Assembly: GCA_016169945.1 (NCBI GenBank)
Contig: JADLSH010000363.1
Span: forward strand, 2,294,001 to 2,358,000
Direction of reading: 5' to 3'
Source: Trachythela sp. YZ-2020
Lineage: Eukaryota; Cnidaria; Anthozoa; Malacalcyonacea; Clavulariidae
DNA: 64,000 nucleotides
Numbering within the stretch: the first letter of the stretch is position 1; each line of letters starts with the position of its first letter. Both the position numbers and the translations under genes were made by a program. Positions 1 to 12,500 of the stretch are shown here, one piece after another. The notes beneath the pieces are model-generated. The model saw nothing but the letters and a program-made list of their open reading frames with translations, was not told the origin of the DNA and did no database searches.

Positions 1-2884
1 ACAATAATTTCAACTGCTTCGCATTTTTCCATTTTCATATGAATTTTGCTCTGCAAAATCTAAGAAATGCTTCATAAAAAGTGTGAGCAGCTAATTTGTA
101 CTCTGATGAAGTGATAATATTTTTGCATAAACATAAATCAACATATAAAACAAGTTCTACTGTAGTAAATTGAGTTTCATAAATTGAGTTGTACAACTAA
201 TATTTATTAGAACTTATTATTCTATTTTCATTAAAACAACCTTATTCTACACCGAGACTAAGTCAAGGTTTTTATTCACCGATATTCACTGAGCCTGAGG
301 CGAAAAAAGGTTTTAGTAAAATTACATAGGTGATTATTTGGGAAAAAATAAAAAATGCACATAATTTCAAAAATATTTTAATTGAATATTTATGATAAAA
401 GCGGCTTAAAAACGCTTTAGGTGATTATTGCGTATTAATTCAAGGTAGCGCAACCAATCAGTGTTCAGAAATTTCAATAATCACCTATGATATAATTTTA
501 TTAAATCTATTTACTATGCATAAACTAACAAGTATTTAGAAATTTACCTTTTGAATAGCTGTCGGACAAGGAGTCAGTGCACTGGGAAATGTAACCAGTA
601 TAACACTCATGTTGTCTCGGCTACCCTGGAAGAAATATAATTTTTAAGCTAATGACTTCATTTATTGATTTAATTTTTACAGATGTAAAATTTCAGGCCC
701 GAGAATTAGCTTAAAATTTGGGTTAGGTCGGCAAATTTAAGTTTACATAAAATGTGCCTGTAGTAACACATTCCAAAACTCCTAAAACACATTTCCCACT
801 TTAATGTTAGAGGGTGTAGAGGCAAGATTTTTGCTTTGTCTCCTTTCCTTTTTTGCTCTGAACTTGTGTAGCACAATTTTTGATGTCTTGACATTAAGGG
901 TCAGCAATCAAAATATTTTGAAAGGCCCAAGGCAATTTTTTCCCTGGCACTCATATGACTCTATTATTTTCAAAACAGCAGAAACATTACTATATTGGGA
1001 GCGCCCATTTACAGAGGTCCTGAATGTGAAAACTGACATACAACCTTGCAAAGGGGCCTGCTCAGTTTTTGGCCTCCTCTCACATTGGGGGACCCAATCT
1101 GGTTGGGGGTGGGTCATGTTGCTCCCTCTCCCACAACCACCTGTCTCAGCCCTGCATGCAGGATGACTTCAAACTGGTCTCATGTAAACGCTGACTGGAG
1201 ACCCAACCAACTCTATGACCCAAACAAAATTGTCCTGCTCCAGGTCACATGTAAAGGGCCTCAGTTACATAACATTGCTTAGTGTCAGAAATTGCAGAAA
1301 GACAACACATTATGCAACAACAAAGAAACACACAACGCTCGTTATTAATGTTAATTAATACTGATGTTTCCATATTAATGCCATATAAATCCACAATCTG
1401 ACAACAAAGTCAACAAGGAAATTACAAATATCTATAAATAGAGCGAACAGGTGAAACTGACAGCAACTATTTAATATGGGACTCAGCATTGCAGCACATT
1501 TATACAAAATTAATGAATAGCTTTACTTCCTTCGTATATATATTATAGAATTTTAAGAAAATACTAAGAAATAAGTGGACCACAATTCAAGTGAACCTCA
1601 GACAAAATGATGACTGTCACATGAGCTTAGTTTGATCATAGGTTTGATATGATTTATCCCCGAAATCGCACGCGGTTTCCTCGAAATTGAGTGCAAACCG
1701 AAAGTCGTGAAATCGACAACATTTTGCATGAAATCGACACAAATTTACACCAAATGGCTTCCTTAAAGCAAACAGCCAAACATTATTAAATCATTCGCAT
1801 AAATTAAGCGAAAAAACCCTATTATTTTGCGAGGGATAAAATTTGTGGCGCTTATCAAATATAGCCGCGAAAATATAATAATATGAAATTGACAAATTTT
1901 GAAATTAACAAATTTTGAAATTCGTGAAATGGTCTCGAAGCTCTGTAAAAATTCAAAACGTAAAATGGTTTAGATGTGTATTAAGATTGAAGGCGATGTA
2001 AAAGTTTTGTTTTAAAATACAAATGTACTTACTTTTGCGAGACACGTATCCATGAGCTCACTGCAAACATAAACTAGATCATCAGAAATCAACATTTTCG
2101 CTCGTATAAAGCCAATCGCCTCATCATTGGTCATAACATCCCAAACTCCATCACAGGCCAGCAGTAAGAACTCATCACCATTTTCTCGCCTTAAGCAAGA
2201 AACCTCTGGTTCGGGGGAAACAAGCTGCTCCGTGGCTGATAACTGCGGCTCCATTTTGTATTCAAAATCGCCAAGAGCTCGCGAAACTGCGAGCGAGCCA
2301 TTTATGCGTTGAATCATCACGCTGCCTCCAGCTTTTTCGATTCTGCTTTTCTCTTCGGGGTTGACTGGTTTGTGATCGGCCGTTGCAAACGCCTGCTTTC
2401 CATCTCGGCAATAAATTGCCCTCGAGTCGCCACAATTGCCAAAGTACACATGCGAGGGGGAGACAAGCACGACAACGGCGGTCGAACCGCTTTTTTCCCC
2501 ATCGTCTATAATGTTTCGTATGTTCTTGTCCAATTCGATGAACGATATCCGCACAGCCTCTCTAGTAAGCTCTGTGTAGTCGTTAGACGGCTGTTTGCCG
2601 TTTGCTTGCGATTTTTCAGCCGCCTTCGCAAAAATCTCATTCGATACGATGGCATCAAGAAGATGCTCCGAACAGTATTTGCTGACATAAGCTCCAGCAT
2701 GTCCGTCAAAAACTCCAAAATATGACCAAGAGTCGAAGCCGTTTGGCAATCCTATTCTCGCAGTATCGGCGTCCTCCATCTCAACTCGCCAACCCTGCAT
2801 TGCCGAGGTCGCAAATTGCAATCCATTACCCCTGCCAGAGTTTGTACGCTTTTCTACCTTCGGTTTATCAAGGAATGCACCCAT
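1..2884 (-). CDS. PPM1A/B-like: PPM1A/PPM1B-type PP2C protein phosphatase, 3' end cut by window edge
   Basis: Metal-dependent Ser/Thr phosphatase of the PPM family; in animals PPM1A/B dephosphorylate stress-kinase and SMAD substrates in cytosol and nucleus. Three exons join in phase: 2033-2884 (284 codons), 548-625 (26 codons), 1-50 (16 codons, continues off the left edge). Donors are GTAAGT and GTAAAT; acceptors end TTCCAG and TTGCAG. The protein starts MGAFLDKPKVEK, the N-myristoylation-type start of PPM1A/B, with Gly2. Catalytic residues keep human numbering: R33, E37/D38 in RVEMEDADT, D60-G61-H62 in VFDGHAG. Further on are NGSLAVSRALGDFEYK, LACDGVWDVMTNDEA and, in exon 2, GSRDNMS. Exon 3 enters the helical C-terminal extension seen in PPM1A/B. 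A single gene ancestral to PPM1A and PPM1B is likely. Confidence 0.95.
626..2032 (-). other. intron 1 of the PPM1-like gene
   Basis: Intron between the long first exon and the GSRDNMS exon. AT-rich. Open frames of 60-120 codons around 700-1280 show no recognisable domain and I do not call them genes. No clear terminal inverted repeats or SINE head seen. Confidence 0.8.
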
Positions 2885-3361
2885 TCACAGTCAATCAATC
2901 GGTTACCTCAATATCAATAAAAAGTTTCGGTCCAAAACTTGTATCTACAGCGCCAAAAACGTTGCTAAAACATAAAACGATAACCCAGTTTTCATTAGAG
3001 ATACAGTAAACTGTCGAGTCATTAACTTCCGTGCTTTCAAAATCGTGTTTCGGTTGGGTAATAATTCAAAGGGAAGCCATTTTGCTTTCTTTCAACGCAA
3101 CACGGAGAACACGGAGCAGTTTTAAGCTTAGTAACCGCGCCCCACCGTACCAGGAACTGCAGGCGGAACACGAACTTGCGGGTTTTACTGGAATTTGCGC
3201 GCGACTACGTAATTTTAAATTACCGAGATTTTACTGATACATATTATTCTGCGTAATTATAGATTAGCCAATCACAGTTTTCCCCGGATTCTCGGGGAAA
3301 TCCACGTGACAGAACAATTAAGCTTTTGCCCGCCGATTCGCAGTCCGTTCTGTGTAGACCT
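2885..3361. promoter_or_regulatory. upstream region of the PPM1-like gene
   Basis: Region 5' of the minus-strand start codon. It should hold the promoter and 5' UTR, but no TATA box or other clear motif could be supported. Short frames here look non-coding. Confidence 0.35.
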
Positions 3362-3461
3362 ACTGGATCGTGACTCCAGTTATTGTTATGCTAAGCGTTG
3401 ATGAAGGCTGATCCAGTTCTAGGAATAAATAATGTTCGATTTATAAGTCCTGGGACTGGAT

Positions 3462-3664
3462 CACAGTATAGAGACGACCAGTAGGGTCACTTGGTGATGC
3501 AACATGTAGCCGGCTTTTTATGCAAAAATATGCAGTTTACTGGCCAGGAAAGTTAGTCCAGCTTGCTTATTGGCCAGAAAAAGCAATTGACTGGCTGCCA
3601 ATGTGTAATGAGCGGCCACACAAAATTTCAAATGAGTGGCCCTACTGGTCGTCTCTATACTGTG
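3462..3664 (+). mobile_element. hAT-like MITE, copy 1
   Basis: A 203 bp non-autonomous element. The ends are inverted repeats beginning CACAGTATAGAGACGACCAG and closing with its complement ending ATACTGTG. It is flanked by a perfect 8 bp duplication, GACTGGAT (3454-3461 and 3665-3672). Eight-base duplications with CA..TG ends are typical of hAT transposition. No coding capacity. Confidence 0.85.
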
Positions 3665-3713
3665 GACTGGATGAACTTTTGATCCTGTCATAGGAGATGA
3701 AGTTTGGTCAAGT

Positions 3714-3923
3714 CACAGTATAGAGACGACCAGTAGGGCCACTCATTTGAAATTCTGTGTGGCCGCTCATTAATACGCATTGGCAGCCAGTCAATTGCTT
3801 TTTCTGGCCAATAAGCAAGCTGGACTAACTTTCCTGGCCAGTAAACTGCATATTTTTGCATAAAAAGCCGGCTACATGTTGCATCGCCAAGTGACCCTTA
3901 CTGGTCGTCTCTATTATACTGTG
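3714..3923 (-). mobile_element. hAT-like MITE, copy 2, opposite orientation
   Basis: Close reverse-complement copy of the element at 3462-3664, only 49 bp away, so the pair can form a large hairpin. It carries the same CACAGTATAGAG ends. Flanks share GGTCAAGTC, an 8-9 bp duplication with one base of boundary ambiguity, so this was a separate insertion. Confidence 0.85.
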
Positions 3924-4589
3924 GTCAAGTCCTAGGACAAGATGAGGTTTGATCCAGTCCTGGGATTAAATAAAGGTTGATGAAGTTCTACAACTAGATG
4001 AAGTTTGATCAAGTCCTATAGAACTAGATGATTAAGAAGTTTTATCAAGTTCTTCGACTAGACTCTTAGTTTGATACTTTGACAAGTCTTTGGACTAGTC
4101 CGGGAACTAGAAAATTAGGAAGCTTGATCAAGTCCTTGCCTCCTTGGACTTGATGAAGTTTGATCAAGTTCCAAGTTAATCTCTACTAGTCTACTCTATT
4201 TACAGAAAGCATTCTTTGATAACCTAGTACAGTATTTAATAATTAGCACTGCGATAAGTACTCTTACTACACTTTTATAATATCAGATAGCTATGTGAAT
4301 GTCACTAGATTTAGGGCAACTTAAATCGTAAATATTTGCATAAAGTTTTCACAATATTTTACAAGTTTATAACTATAACTTAAGCCTTCATTTTACTAAA
4401 CGAAATTTGTTGCTTTACTGCAGACATACACATAATGAACGACATTGTTCATTAAACGATAACAAACAGTATACAGTAAACAGGTTTACAATAAATTCAA
4501 GCCATCTTGGCTGATTGTCAAAACGCACATAAACTATATATTCTTTTATTAATATCTTGAATGCGTGGTCCCCGTGTACGTAGCGTTTA

Positions 4590-5169
4590 TACACGATATG
4601 CTGCGGGTTTTGCGGGTCTGTAGGATCTAAACTACCTGAAAAATACAACAAGAACTTCGACGTTCCGAGGGAAGGCCTGAGCCTTGGCTGCTAACTTCCA
4701 GACGAAGCAGGGCCTTTTTTAAGAAATCGTTAGTGGGGGGGGGGGCATCATCGAAAGGGGACGTAACAAGTAGGTGGTGTATTACAGGTTACAGGTGTGG
4801 GAAGCTGAATGGGGGTCTTGGGGTCCTCGCCAGAAAATTTTTGTATTCTTGAGTGTCTGTGGCTCGATTTCCTGCATTTTCAGAGACAATTTTTGATATA
4901 TCCCATCTAAACGGAGCCAGGTTTTGTTGTGAGAATACCATAACTTTCCTCTAAACTCGGTTTCCCCCCCCCCCTTTTTGCTTATATTTTGGACAAAAGG
5001 GACTTCACTGGGGGGGGGGGCAAAATAACTTACTGGGGGCCAACATGGGGGCTGGGGGGGCTTTGGTACATTAGTTAAAAAAGGCCCTGAGACGAAGGGC
5101 CTTCAAACGTCGAAGTTCTTGTTGTATTTTTCAGATAGTTTGACCCTACAGACTCGCAGCATATCGTGT
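4590..5169. mobile_element. long inverted-repeat element
   Basis: Arms of about 80 bp, at roughly 4590-4670 and 5100-5169, are inverted copies sharing TACACGATATGCTGCG at the tips and ACAACAAGAACTTCGACG inside. The centre has G and C homopolymer runs. A related fragment with the same ACAACAAGAAC core lies near 40520-40550. Confidence 0.65.
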
Positions 5170-5213
5170 ACTATTATTTATTGCTGGTTGTATCGAGCCA
5201 CAGATCGTAAAGG

Positions 5214-5448
5214 CACAGAATAGGAAATGACCAGAAGGGCCACTAAGCAGTACAACGTGACCCCCATTTTTATGCAGTTTTCTGGCCAGAATAATGGCGG
5301 ACCAGCCAGTTCAGCGTGTTTATTGGCCAGAAAATGCAATTGACTGGCTATAATAATGGTAATGAACATGCGTAATGCGACATGCGCAGCGTCAAAAACT
5401 TCAAAGCTTCCGCCTCAAGTGGCCCTTCTAGTAATTTCCTATTCTATG
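5214..5448. mobile_element. MITE related to the 3462 family
   Basis: Inverted ends CACAGAATAGGAAATGACCA and TTCCTATTCTATG enclose about 235 bp. The interior shares phrases with the 3462/3714 element (TTATTGGCCAGAAAA, GCAATTGACTGGC), so it looks like a sister subfamily. GTAAAG is repeated on both flanks. Confidence 0.7.
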
Positions 5449-5455
5449 GTAAAGA

Positions 5456-5646
5456 GGCTTGTTCACGCGATCCGATTTGTCGAATCCGATTCTCCTCCTG
5501 ACGTATGTGATTTCATACAATACAGCAACAACTACACTTTTCGCCAGGTGTGAGCCAATAGCCTTGCTCTTGTCAGCAAACACAGTAAATCACATACGTC
5601 AAGAGGAGAATCGGTCCGACAAATCGGATCGTGTGAACAGACCTTA
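5456..5646. mobile_element. TTAA-type MITE with GTTCACACGATCCGATT ends
   Basis: Inverted repeats of about 50 bp: TTGTTCACGCGATCCGATTT on the left, and GTGTGAACAGACC followed by TTAA on the right. A close copy lies at about 19005-19176. TTAA targets are used by piggyBac and Kolobok elements, so this is probably a non-autonomous member of one of those groups. Confidence 0.7.
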
Positions 5647-5869
5647 AAACTACCGATACTTCGAAAGTAAACTCTAGAATCAACGAAGATCGCGCCAAAT
5701 GAGATGTAGTGACGTCATCGGCCAAGGAATAACTGTTGTAATATTGCTTTGTCAGCAATATTGCCGCAACCTGTCGATTTTAGTCATCTATATATGGCTT
5801 CATATTGGATAAAAAATTTCACGAGGTGACTGCGGCTCGATGTGAATGTTCGTGAGGTTTCACAGCAGG

Positions 5870-6526
5870 GGGGTTAGTCCGCATTGTGTACGTCATTGCA
5901 CTTCCGGTTCGACCCCAGTCCTCTTTAAATACTTGCACGGTCAGGTCCGTAACATGGCCAGAGAGCTTATTGGTCACATGAGCTAGTACCAGCTGCGGAG
6001 TAATAGAAAGAGAACTTTAGCCTATTATAAACGAATCATCCGTCAAGACCAGTGGCCAAGACGCCTGTCTGACGGATCACCTGTCATAGTGTAAACACAA
6101 AACAAACTATCCAGACGACCAAGCTAGAATAGCGTGATCCAGCCCTCGCATTGAGCGGTAGCACCCGCGGTCATTGGCCCCTATGCCCTCGTAATATACT
6201 GAAATTCACGGCCAGTGGTGGCCTTCCCTCAACCTCAGTACTTAGCCAATTAATTTGACAATTAAATTAATAGCAAGAGATTTTGAGCAACCGTATCTTA
6301 GAAACTTAAAAATTTAAACTGATATAAAACGGTTGAGAAACGTGCAACGTATTTTGAGTTTATGAACACTTTATTTACAATCTTTACTGGCTATAACTTT
6401 CTAGTTTTCTGGAAACTAAAACCGTATATCATACGTATACTCTTTTAAATCTTAATGCTACTTCAGTGTGTGGTAAGGTGTCTCCTTTTATGTAGATAGC
6501 TTTGTTCAGTGCGAAGGGTAACTGAC
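5870..6526. other. non-coding gap 3' of the last ZnT6 exon found
   Basis: The C-terminal exon(s) of the ZnT6-like gene should lie here or further left, but I could not find a convincing match. The stretch is otherwise unremarkable. Confidence 0.4.
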
Positions 6527-9500
6527 CTGCTCATCGGCGTCTCTTCTTACCCGAACATGTAACGAGCCAATCTACAAGTAAAAGCCATAAATTACTTCCA
6601 AATTTTGCTTGACAGGTCATTAAAATATTGTGTCAATTCCCATAACATTCTCAATTGTATTTCAGCGATTTCCTAGTTCTTGCAATCCTAACTCTAACCC
6701 TAATGCTAACCTTGATCCTAATTCCAGGGTCGGATTAAGGCAGTGCGGGGCCCGTGGCATTTTTCCGACTGCTCTATAACCTGAAGAAATTAACCCGTTT
6801 TAAGTATATATGGTTGAATTGCAATCTTAAAAATTGCAATTTGAAAGATGCAATGACAGTAACGTATCTGATATTATAACATTCACTATTGGTAATTGGT
6901 CGGGGCTCGTGGCCCTTGAAGGCGCGGGGCCCGTGACATATGCCGCTTCTACCATATGGTTACTCCGGCCCTGCCTAATTCGAACCCTAATCCTAACCCT
7001 AATGTTAACCCTAATCCTAATCCCCACCCTACTGCTAACCCTAATCATCGTGACGTCATTCCTGGATGGCAGTATGGAATGACACCTGAAACATTTTTAT
7101 GCTTAGGTTTCGATTCAGTTAACAAAATATATTAATTAAGCCCTGGTCACACGAAGATGAGAGTTGATGAGAGCTGGCAAGCGAGAAGTAATATATCATA
7201 CACGAGAAGGAGTTTATTATAGTGATTTGAAACACCGAAAAGTGTGTTGAAAAACAAGGCGCTAGCCGAGTTTTTTAACATACTTTGAGGTGTTTTTAAA
7301 TCACTATAATAAACGACTTCGAGTGTATGATATAGCTTCTCAAACAAACCAGTATTTAAAGAGAAATTCAACGCGAAAGTTGAGTTAATTTATGGGTGTT
7401 TATTACCGTGGTATCAAGACAACGATACGGTGGTGATTTGCTTTGTGTTTTGCTCATGAATTATTAATGAGTTTGAGAAGTAATATCAACACTCAAACGA
7501 GAACAAAAGTTGCATGAGAGTTGACTGGATATTACCACGCGTAGCAATAACTGTCATCAACTCTGAGTTGATAAGAGTTGATGAGAGTTGGCGGTAAAAC
7601 GCGAGCGAGAGTTGAAACTCTCATCATCGTTTGACCGGGGCATTACTTTACTAATATCTTATCTTATATCTTAGCTTATTTTCATATAGGTATTTTTAGC
7701 CAAACATGTGGAAGTTGATTTAGCCTGCTAACTACTCGGCATTTTCGCAGAATATGGTCACAATACGCAAAGTTTAAACCTTTACCAGTTTTCCGAATGA
7801 TAATGTCCAAAAGTGCTCGTTTCTAAACTCTAAAACGCCATCAAGTGTTAAAGCCTAAAAAAGAAATTTAATGCTCTGTCACCCTTACAGTCGTGGCAAT
7901 GGAAGTGCTCCTAAAATTTTCTATGGGATTCATTTGCTCAAACGAACCAATTCATTTGCGGAGTTATTTGAAAATTTGATAACTTCCTGTATAATTCAAG
8001 AATTTCCTGTTGATCTGTTCAATGCACCAATCACCTTTAATTTGGTTTTGGTGCAATTGACCAATCATAAAGAAGCAGGAAGTGACAAAATATGATCAAA
8101 TACACGAAGTTGCACAAACGTCTCAAATGAATTAGTGCGTGTGAGCAAATAAATTGGTAGAATATTTTAGGAACACTTCCATTGCGACGACTGTAAGGCT
8201 GGTGTCACTGTCAACGTTTCTGTGATCAATTCAAAGTATGTGACAGTGTAACCTCTTTCAAACACACAATGTTTATTCAAAAGGCTCCTCAATTATTGCT
8301 CTATGCAATCCTAGAATAATTTCGCCTCAATCGCACGTGAGAAGAGTGCTTCCAGTTTGACTTTACCAAACACCAGCCTCGTACCCAGGCGCTTTGGCTT
8401 GCTACACACACGGTTACGTGAAGAGCGCGCGGGACGTTAAAGCGCCTGGGTACGAGGCTGACCAAACACTATAAATACGGCCAACTCACGCTCCGGAAAT
8501 CGAATATTACTTTCCCGGTGCTTTAAAAGGAATCGCATTAGACAGGCTCTTAATTCAAGGGAAAAAATAACATATTCCGACCTGAAAACAACGCTTAAAG
8601 TATTGGACTTTATGTTTGTAGATAGAAATTTCGAGCGAAAATTATATACATATTTTCAGACCTAAAAAGGAAAAACTTCCATCTGCTGTATACAAACACT
8701 ATAAACATTCATCTCTATCGAGCGAGATGCCCAACAAGTTAGAATATTTAGTACCCTTACAGTAAACCAGACTTTAACTTATACTGTACCTCTCTCATGC
8801 ATTTATCAACTTGATTCATTACGGCATGAGGACATGTCTAAAAATAAAGGTAGAGTGTCAGACATAGTATAGGCCCAATAAACCTTGTGCTACGTATTTT
8901 ATACATGCATGTAATTAGCACAATATGCAATACATGGACATTTTTACTATAAATACTAGTCTTATGTAATGGGTTATTATATTTAGAAACGACACCCCCT
9001 GTCGAAGACCTTTGCTTTTCAGGATTTTTACCCCTGTGGAATGCAAAAAGATCTGTGTAACTGACCCGTCTGGAAGAGTCCTCAACCCCGTTTGGAAGTG
9101 AATTTTTACACCTTAACCCCCCTCTGGAAACAGCACCCCCCCCCCTTTTCTTCAAATACCCGTATGGAAAAATTGAGTGATTAACCCCTTTGGAAATCGA
9201 GGTCCTCGACAGGGGGATACGGGTATTTAATGTAATAGCCCAATCAATTTTCCAACCTGTAATAAAACATGACCACTGTAGATTGCCAGAGGAAGCATCG
9301 TTGCCCACGTCAACAAAGCGATTGCAATAGCTGCCAATGTATCGGCCAAATAATAATTTCTGTGAAAATAAAAAAATAACTGGTTATACACCAGCACGCC
9401 TTTTACTAAAGGCCGTATTACACGGGACAATTTTTGCTGCAACTTGCAACGCAATTTCTGCACAGAGCCATGTTATGTAGTAATGTACGCAGAGAAAAAC

Positions 9501-12500
9501 AGTGAACATGGCCCGCGTTTCACTTCACCGATATTATCATTCTCAGTCATTTCTTTGTTGCCTTCTGGGCATGTTTAGTAAGAAAAATATCGGCAAAGTA
9601 AAACGAGATTCATGCTCACAATTTCTCTGTGAATATACTTTTTACCTAACATCGCTCTGTGTCCGAAATTGCGTTGCAAGTTGCAGTAAAAATTGTCTCG
9701 TTTACTGTAACATGGCCCTAAAGTATCAAGTTTTGTAAGTAGAACGTGTTAGTAGATGGAATACTCGAACGGAAATTTATATACATTTTTAGACCTAGCC
9801 AGGAGCAGTTGCGAAAAATGCAACTTAGGACCTCTGGCAGGAATTGGACCTGCGATTCCGGTGCAGCGCTCTAACCAACTGAGCCACAGAGTCCAGTTGC
9901 TGAGCATTAACCGCAAGTTCGGTATATAAGATGGGAGTGATGCCAGTATATGGTGTATGGGTAAATATCAAGATTTTTCTCGGCATCTCGTTCGATAAGA
10001 TTAATAGTACTAGAATATGTTAGTAGATGGAATACTCGAACGGAAATTTATAGTCAAGTTTTGTAAGCCTCATTAGCAATGCATGAAGAAAACATAAATA
10101 AAATCATGACCGCGAAGGAGTTTGTATATCAGTTGATACAAAATCCTACTGATTTACATAAACTTTAAGTTCATTTTCCTCACGAAATATCATTCAGGTC
10201 TTTAAGATTATTGAAGAATACAAAAGTTGTCATCAAGGGCCAAGGCTAATCACAAGCTGTGTACAGCATTCGCGTCCGTGTTGTATAAAATTGGCTTTGG
10301 CTCGTGTTTTTACATCATTATAGAACATGGCGCTCTTGTTGTACATATTACAATACTATCTATTTGACAGAATTCATGTTTCTGATTGGCTAACAGCCAA
10401 CGGTGATATCGTCATATCAACTCAGTGGTGCCAAATATGGCGTTGTAACATCATATCGCACGATTTGACGTCATAACGTGTGATATATAAGAAAATAATA
10501 GAACACGCTGTGCTGTGCTGTCATACCCAGGGATGGATCCAGCTTGATTTGATAGGGGGGGTGCTAAGCGGGCTTTGGTCATGAAGCAGGGCGTGGTCGG
10601 CGACAGAGGAAGGGTGAATCACCACTGAGGACCCCCTACAGTGTCAAGGGGGTTATATTGTCAGAAAATATTTGAACAATAAGATGGCCTAGATGGTCAA
10701 AAAGGCCCATCAATGGCCCAATATTATATTTTTGTTTGATAAATGCCCTGTCAAATCCAAAATTTGGATTTGATATGGGAATTGGCACCCCTCCTGCACT
10801 CCCCTTAGCCAAGGCTAGGGGGGGTGCGCACCCCCCTGCACCCCCCCCAGTAAATCCATCCCTGGTCATACCACACACGAAAAAAAACAATATGGCGTTG
10901 TCTTCGGCCGTTTGGAGACTTATTTAAGGTACGTTCACACACAGCGATTTGTCGGGCCGATTTCAGATGCACGTTATTAATGATGTTTGAAAAATACGTG
11001 GCAAAGCCACATTTCCTCCAAATGGCAAGAAAAACTCGTTATTATTTTGAAGAATTTAGGTGCACAGGTGCGGTGCGGATGTCTTTAAACTATTTACCAA
11101 AACAACATGACTTACTTGTAATCAATAAAGAAGGTTGTTACTACAACAGCAATAGCGCCAACCAGAGCGACCAAAGCAAACGGATTAACTCTTGCGATCA
11201 GAAAATTTCCCAATGGAGGGAATACACCACAAATACTACAAAAAGATCGTAATTTCTAGTAAATAAGACGACAAACCGTGGACTTATTCACTACTGGATT
11301 AACGATTAACGACTAACGATTAACATTTCTATAGCGCAAATTTTGCATGTGAATATGATCAAATGCGCTTTACAGCAAGTGTTACGCTTACCTAATTACA
11401 TACTTAGCCTAGACTATTTTATCTTTACAACGATTGTGATATTACTGGAGTGCCCGAAGAAAACCCACGACTTTCGGCAGAGCGTTGACCGACTCTTTTC
11501 ACATCAGTCCGTTGCGAAAATCGAACCCACGAACTCAGAGGTGAAAGGCGCTTGCCCTGACGACCGCGCCACGGAAGCTCCGTAACTCAACCCTGTTTAC
11601 CTCAACCCTGGTACCTCAACCCTGGTTGTTATTTCGACTTGAACACATTACCAAACTAACCTGTGACCTAAATCCATGAGGGCATCTTGAAGCCAATTTG
11701 AAGTTGAAGCTACAAAATAGGTAGATTTATTTATGTACTGTAATACTATATTATTTATATATAATACATGCATATATTACTTAATATCATATATAGCTAA
11801 TTCAAGAAAGGTTGTCCTTTGCAAACCTTAAACTCTAAAACCTTAAACTCTAAGCGCGAAAGCACTACAGTAACACTGATAACGTTGCCTTTTCACCTAA
11901 ATACACGGTGATTGCTAACGTCTTGAGCGTTTAGAACGTCACCGTGAAACAATAAAAGCGATGTCTCTGTTAGTATATGCGTATTAGTGACCGGTCAAAA
12001 ACAGATTTTGACCGAGCTAAAATCAAGCTGACCAGTCATTTTGACCGGAGACTATCGGTCGTTATTTTGAGCCCTGAGTAGACCTAAATGCTTGAAAATG
12101 TCCCTGGCTGTATGTTAAATTATAAATCATATACACTACACTCAGTTAAATCAACAAACATTTCAAAACTTGGTTAAATGGTCTATTTGTTGTTCCATAT
12201 GTTACAACTAAGTGAACCACCAATCCAACACATGTCACCACCATAACTTGATCACTAAAATCAATACAGGTTGATTAAAATCAAATTATTAATGAAGAAT
12301 TATAAAATACCCATAGTTTTTGAGCATGGTTGAAAAAATGTGTTTCTTGCCAATGTGTAGTAATGTCACTTACGTATTGACTTCTGGTGGAATTAATATT
12401 CTCTCCATACTAAACAATATTAAAAACATAACTAAGGTTTCCTGACCAACTGAAAAGCAGTCATAGTACTTACTGTTTAGTGTTTATAGTTATTAACTCA

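Larger units (their letters stand above)
3362..4190. repeat. decayed minisatellite of GATGAAGTTTGATCAAGTCC-like units
   Basis: Diverged copies of a roughly 35-45 bp unit, with core words such as GATGAAGTTTGATCAAGTCC and GGACTAG/GAACTAG, run across the stretch outside the two MITEs at 3462-3664 and 3714-3923. Copies differ widely in length and sequence, so the array is old. Confidence 0.6.

Noticed and set aside
6978..7045. Possible chromosome end or fusion scar.
   Set aside because: Units are degenerate, not tandem-perfect, and the same boundary recurs at 59.6 kb.
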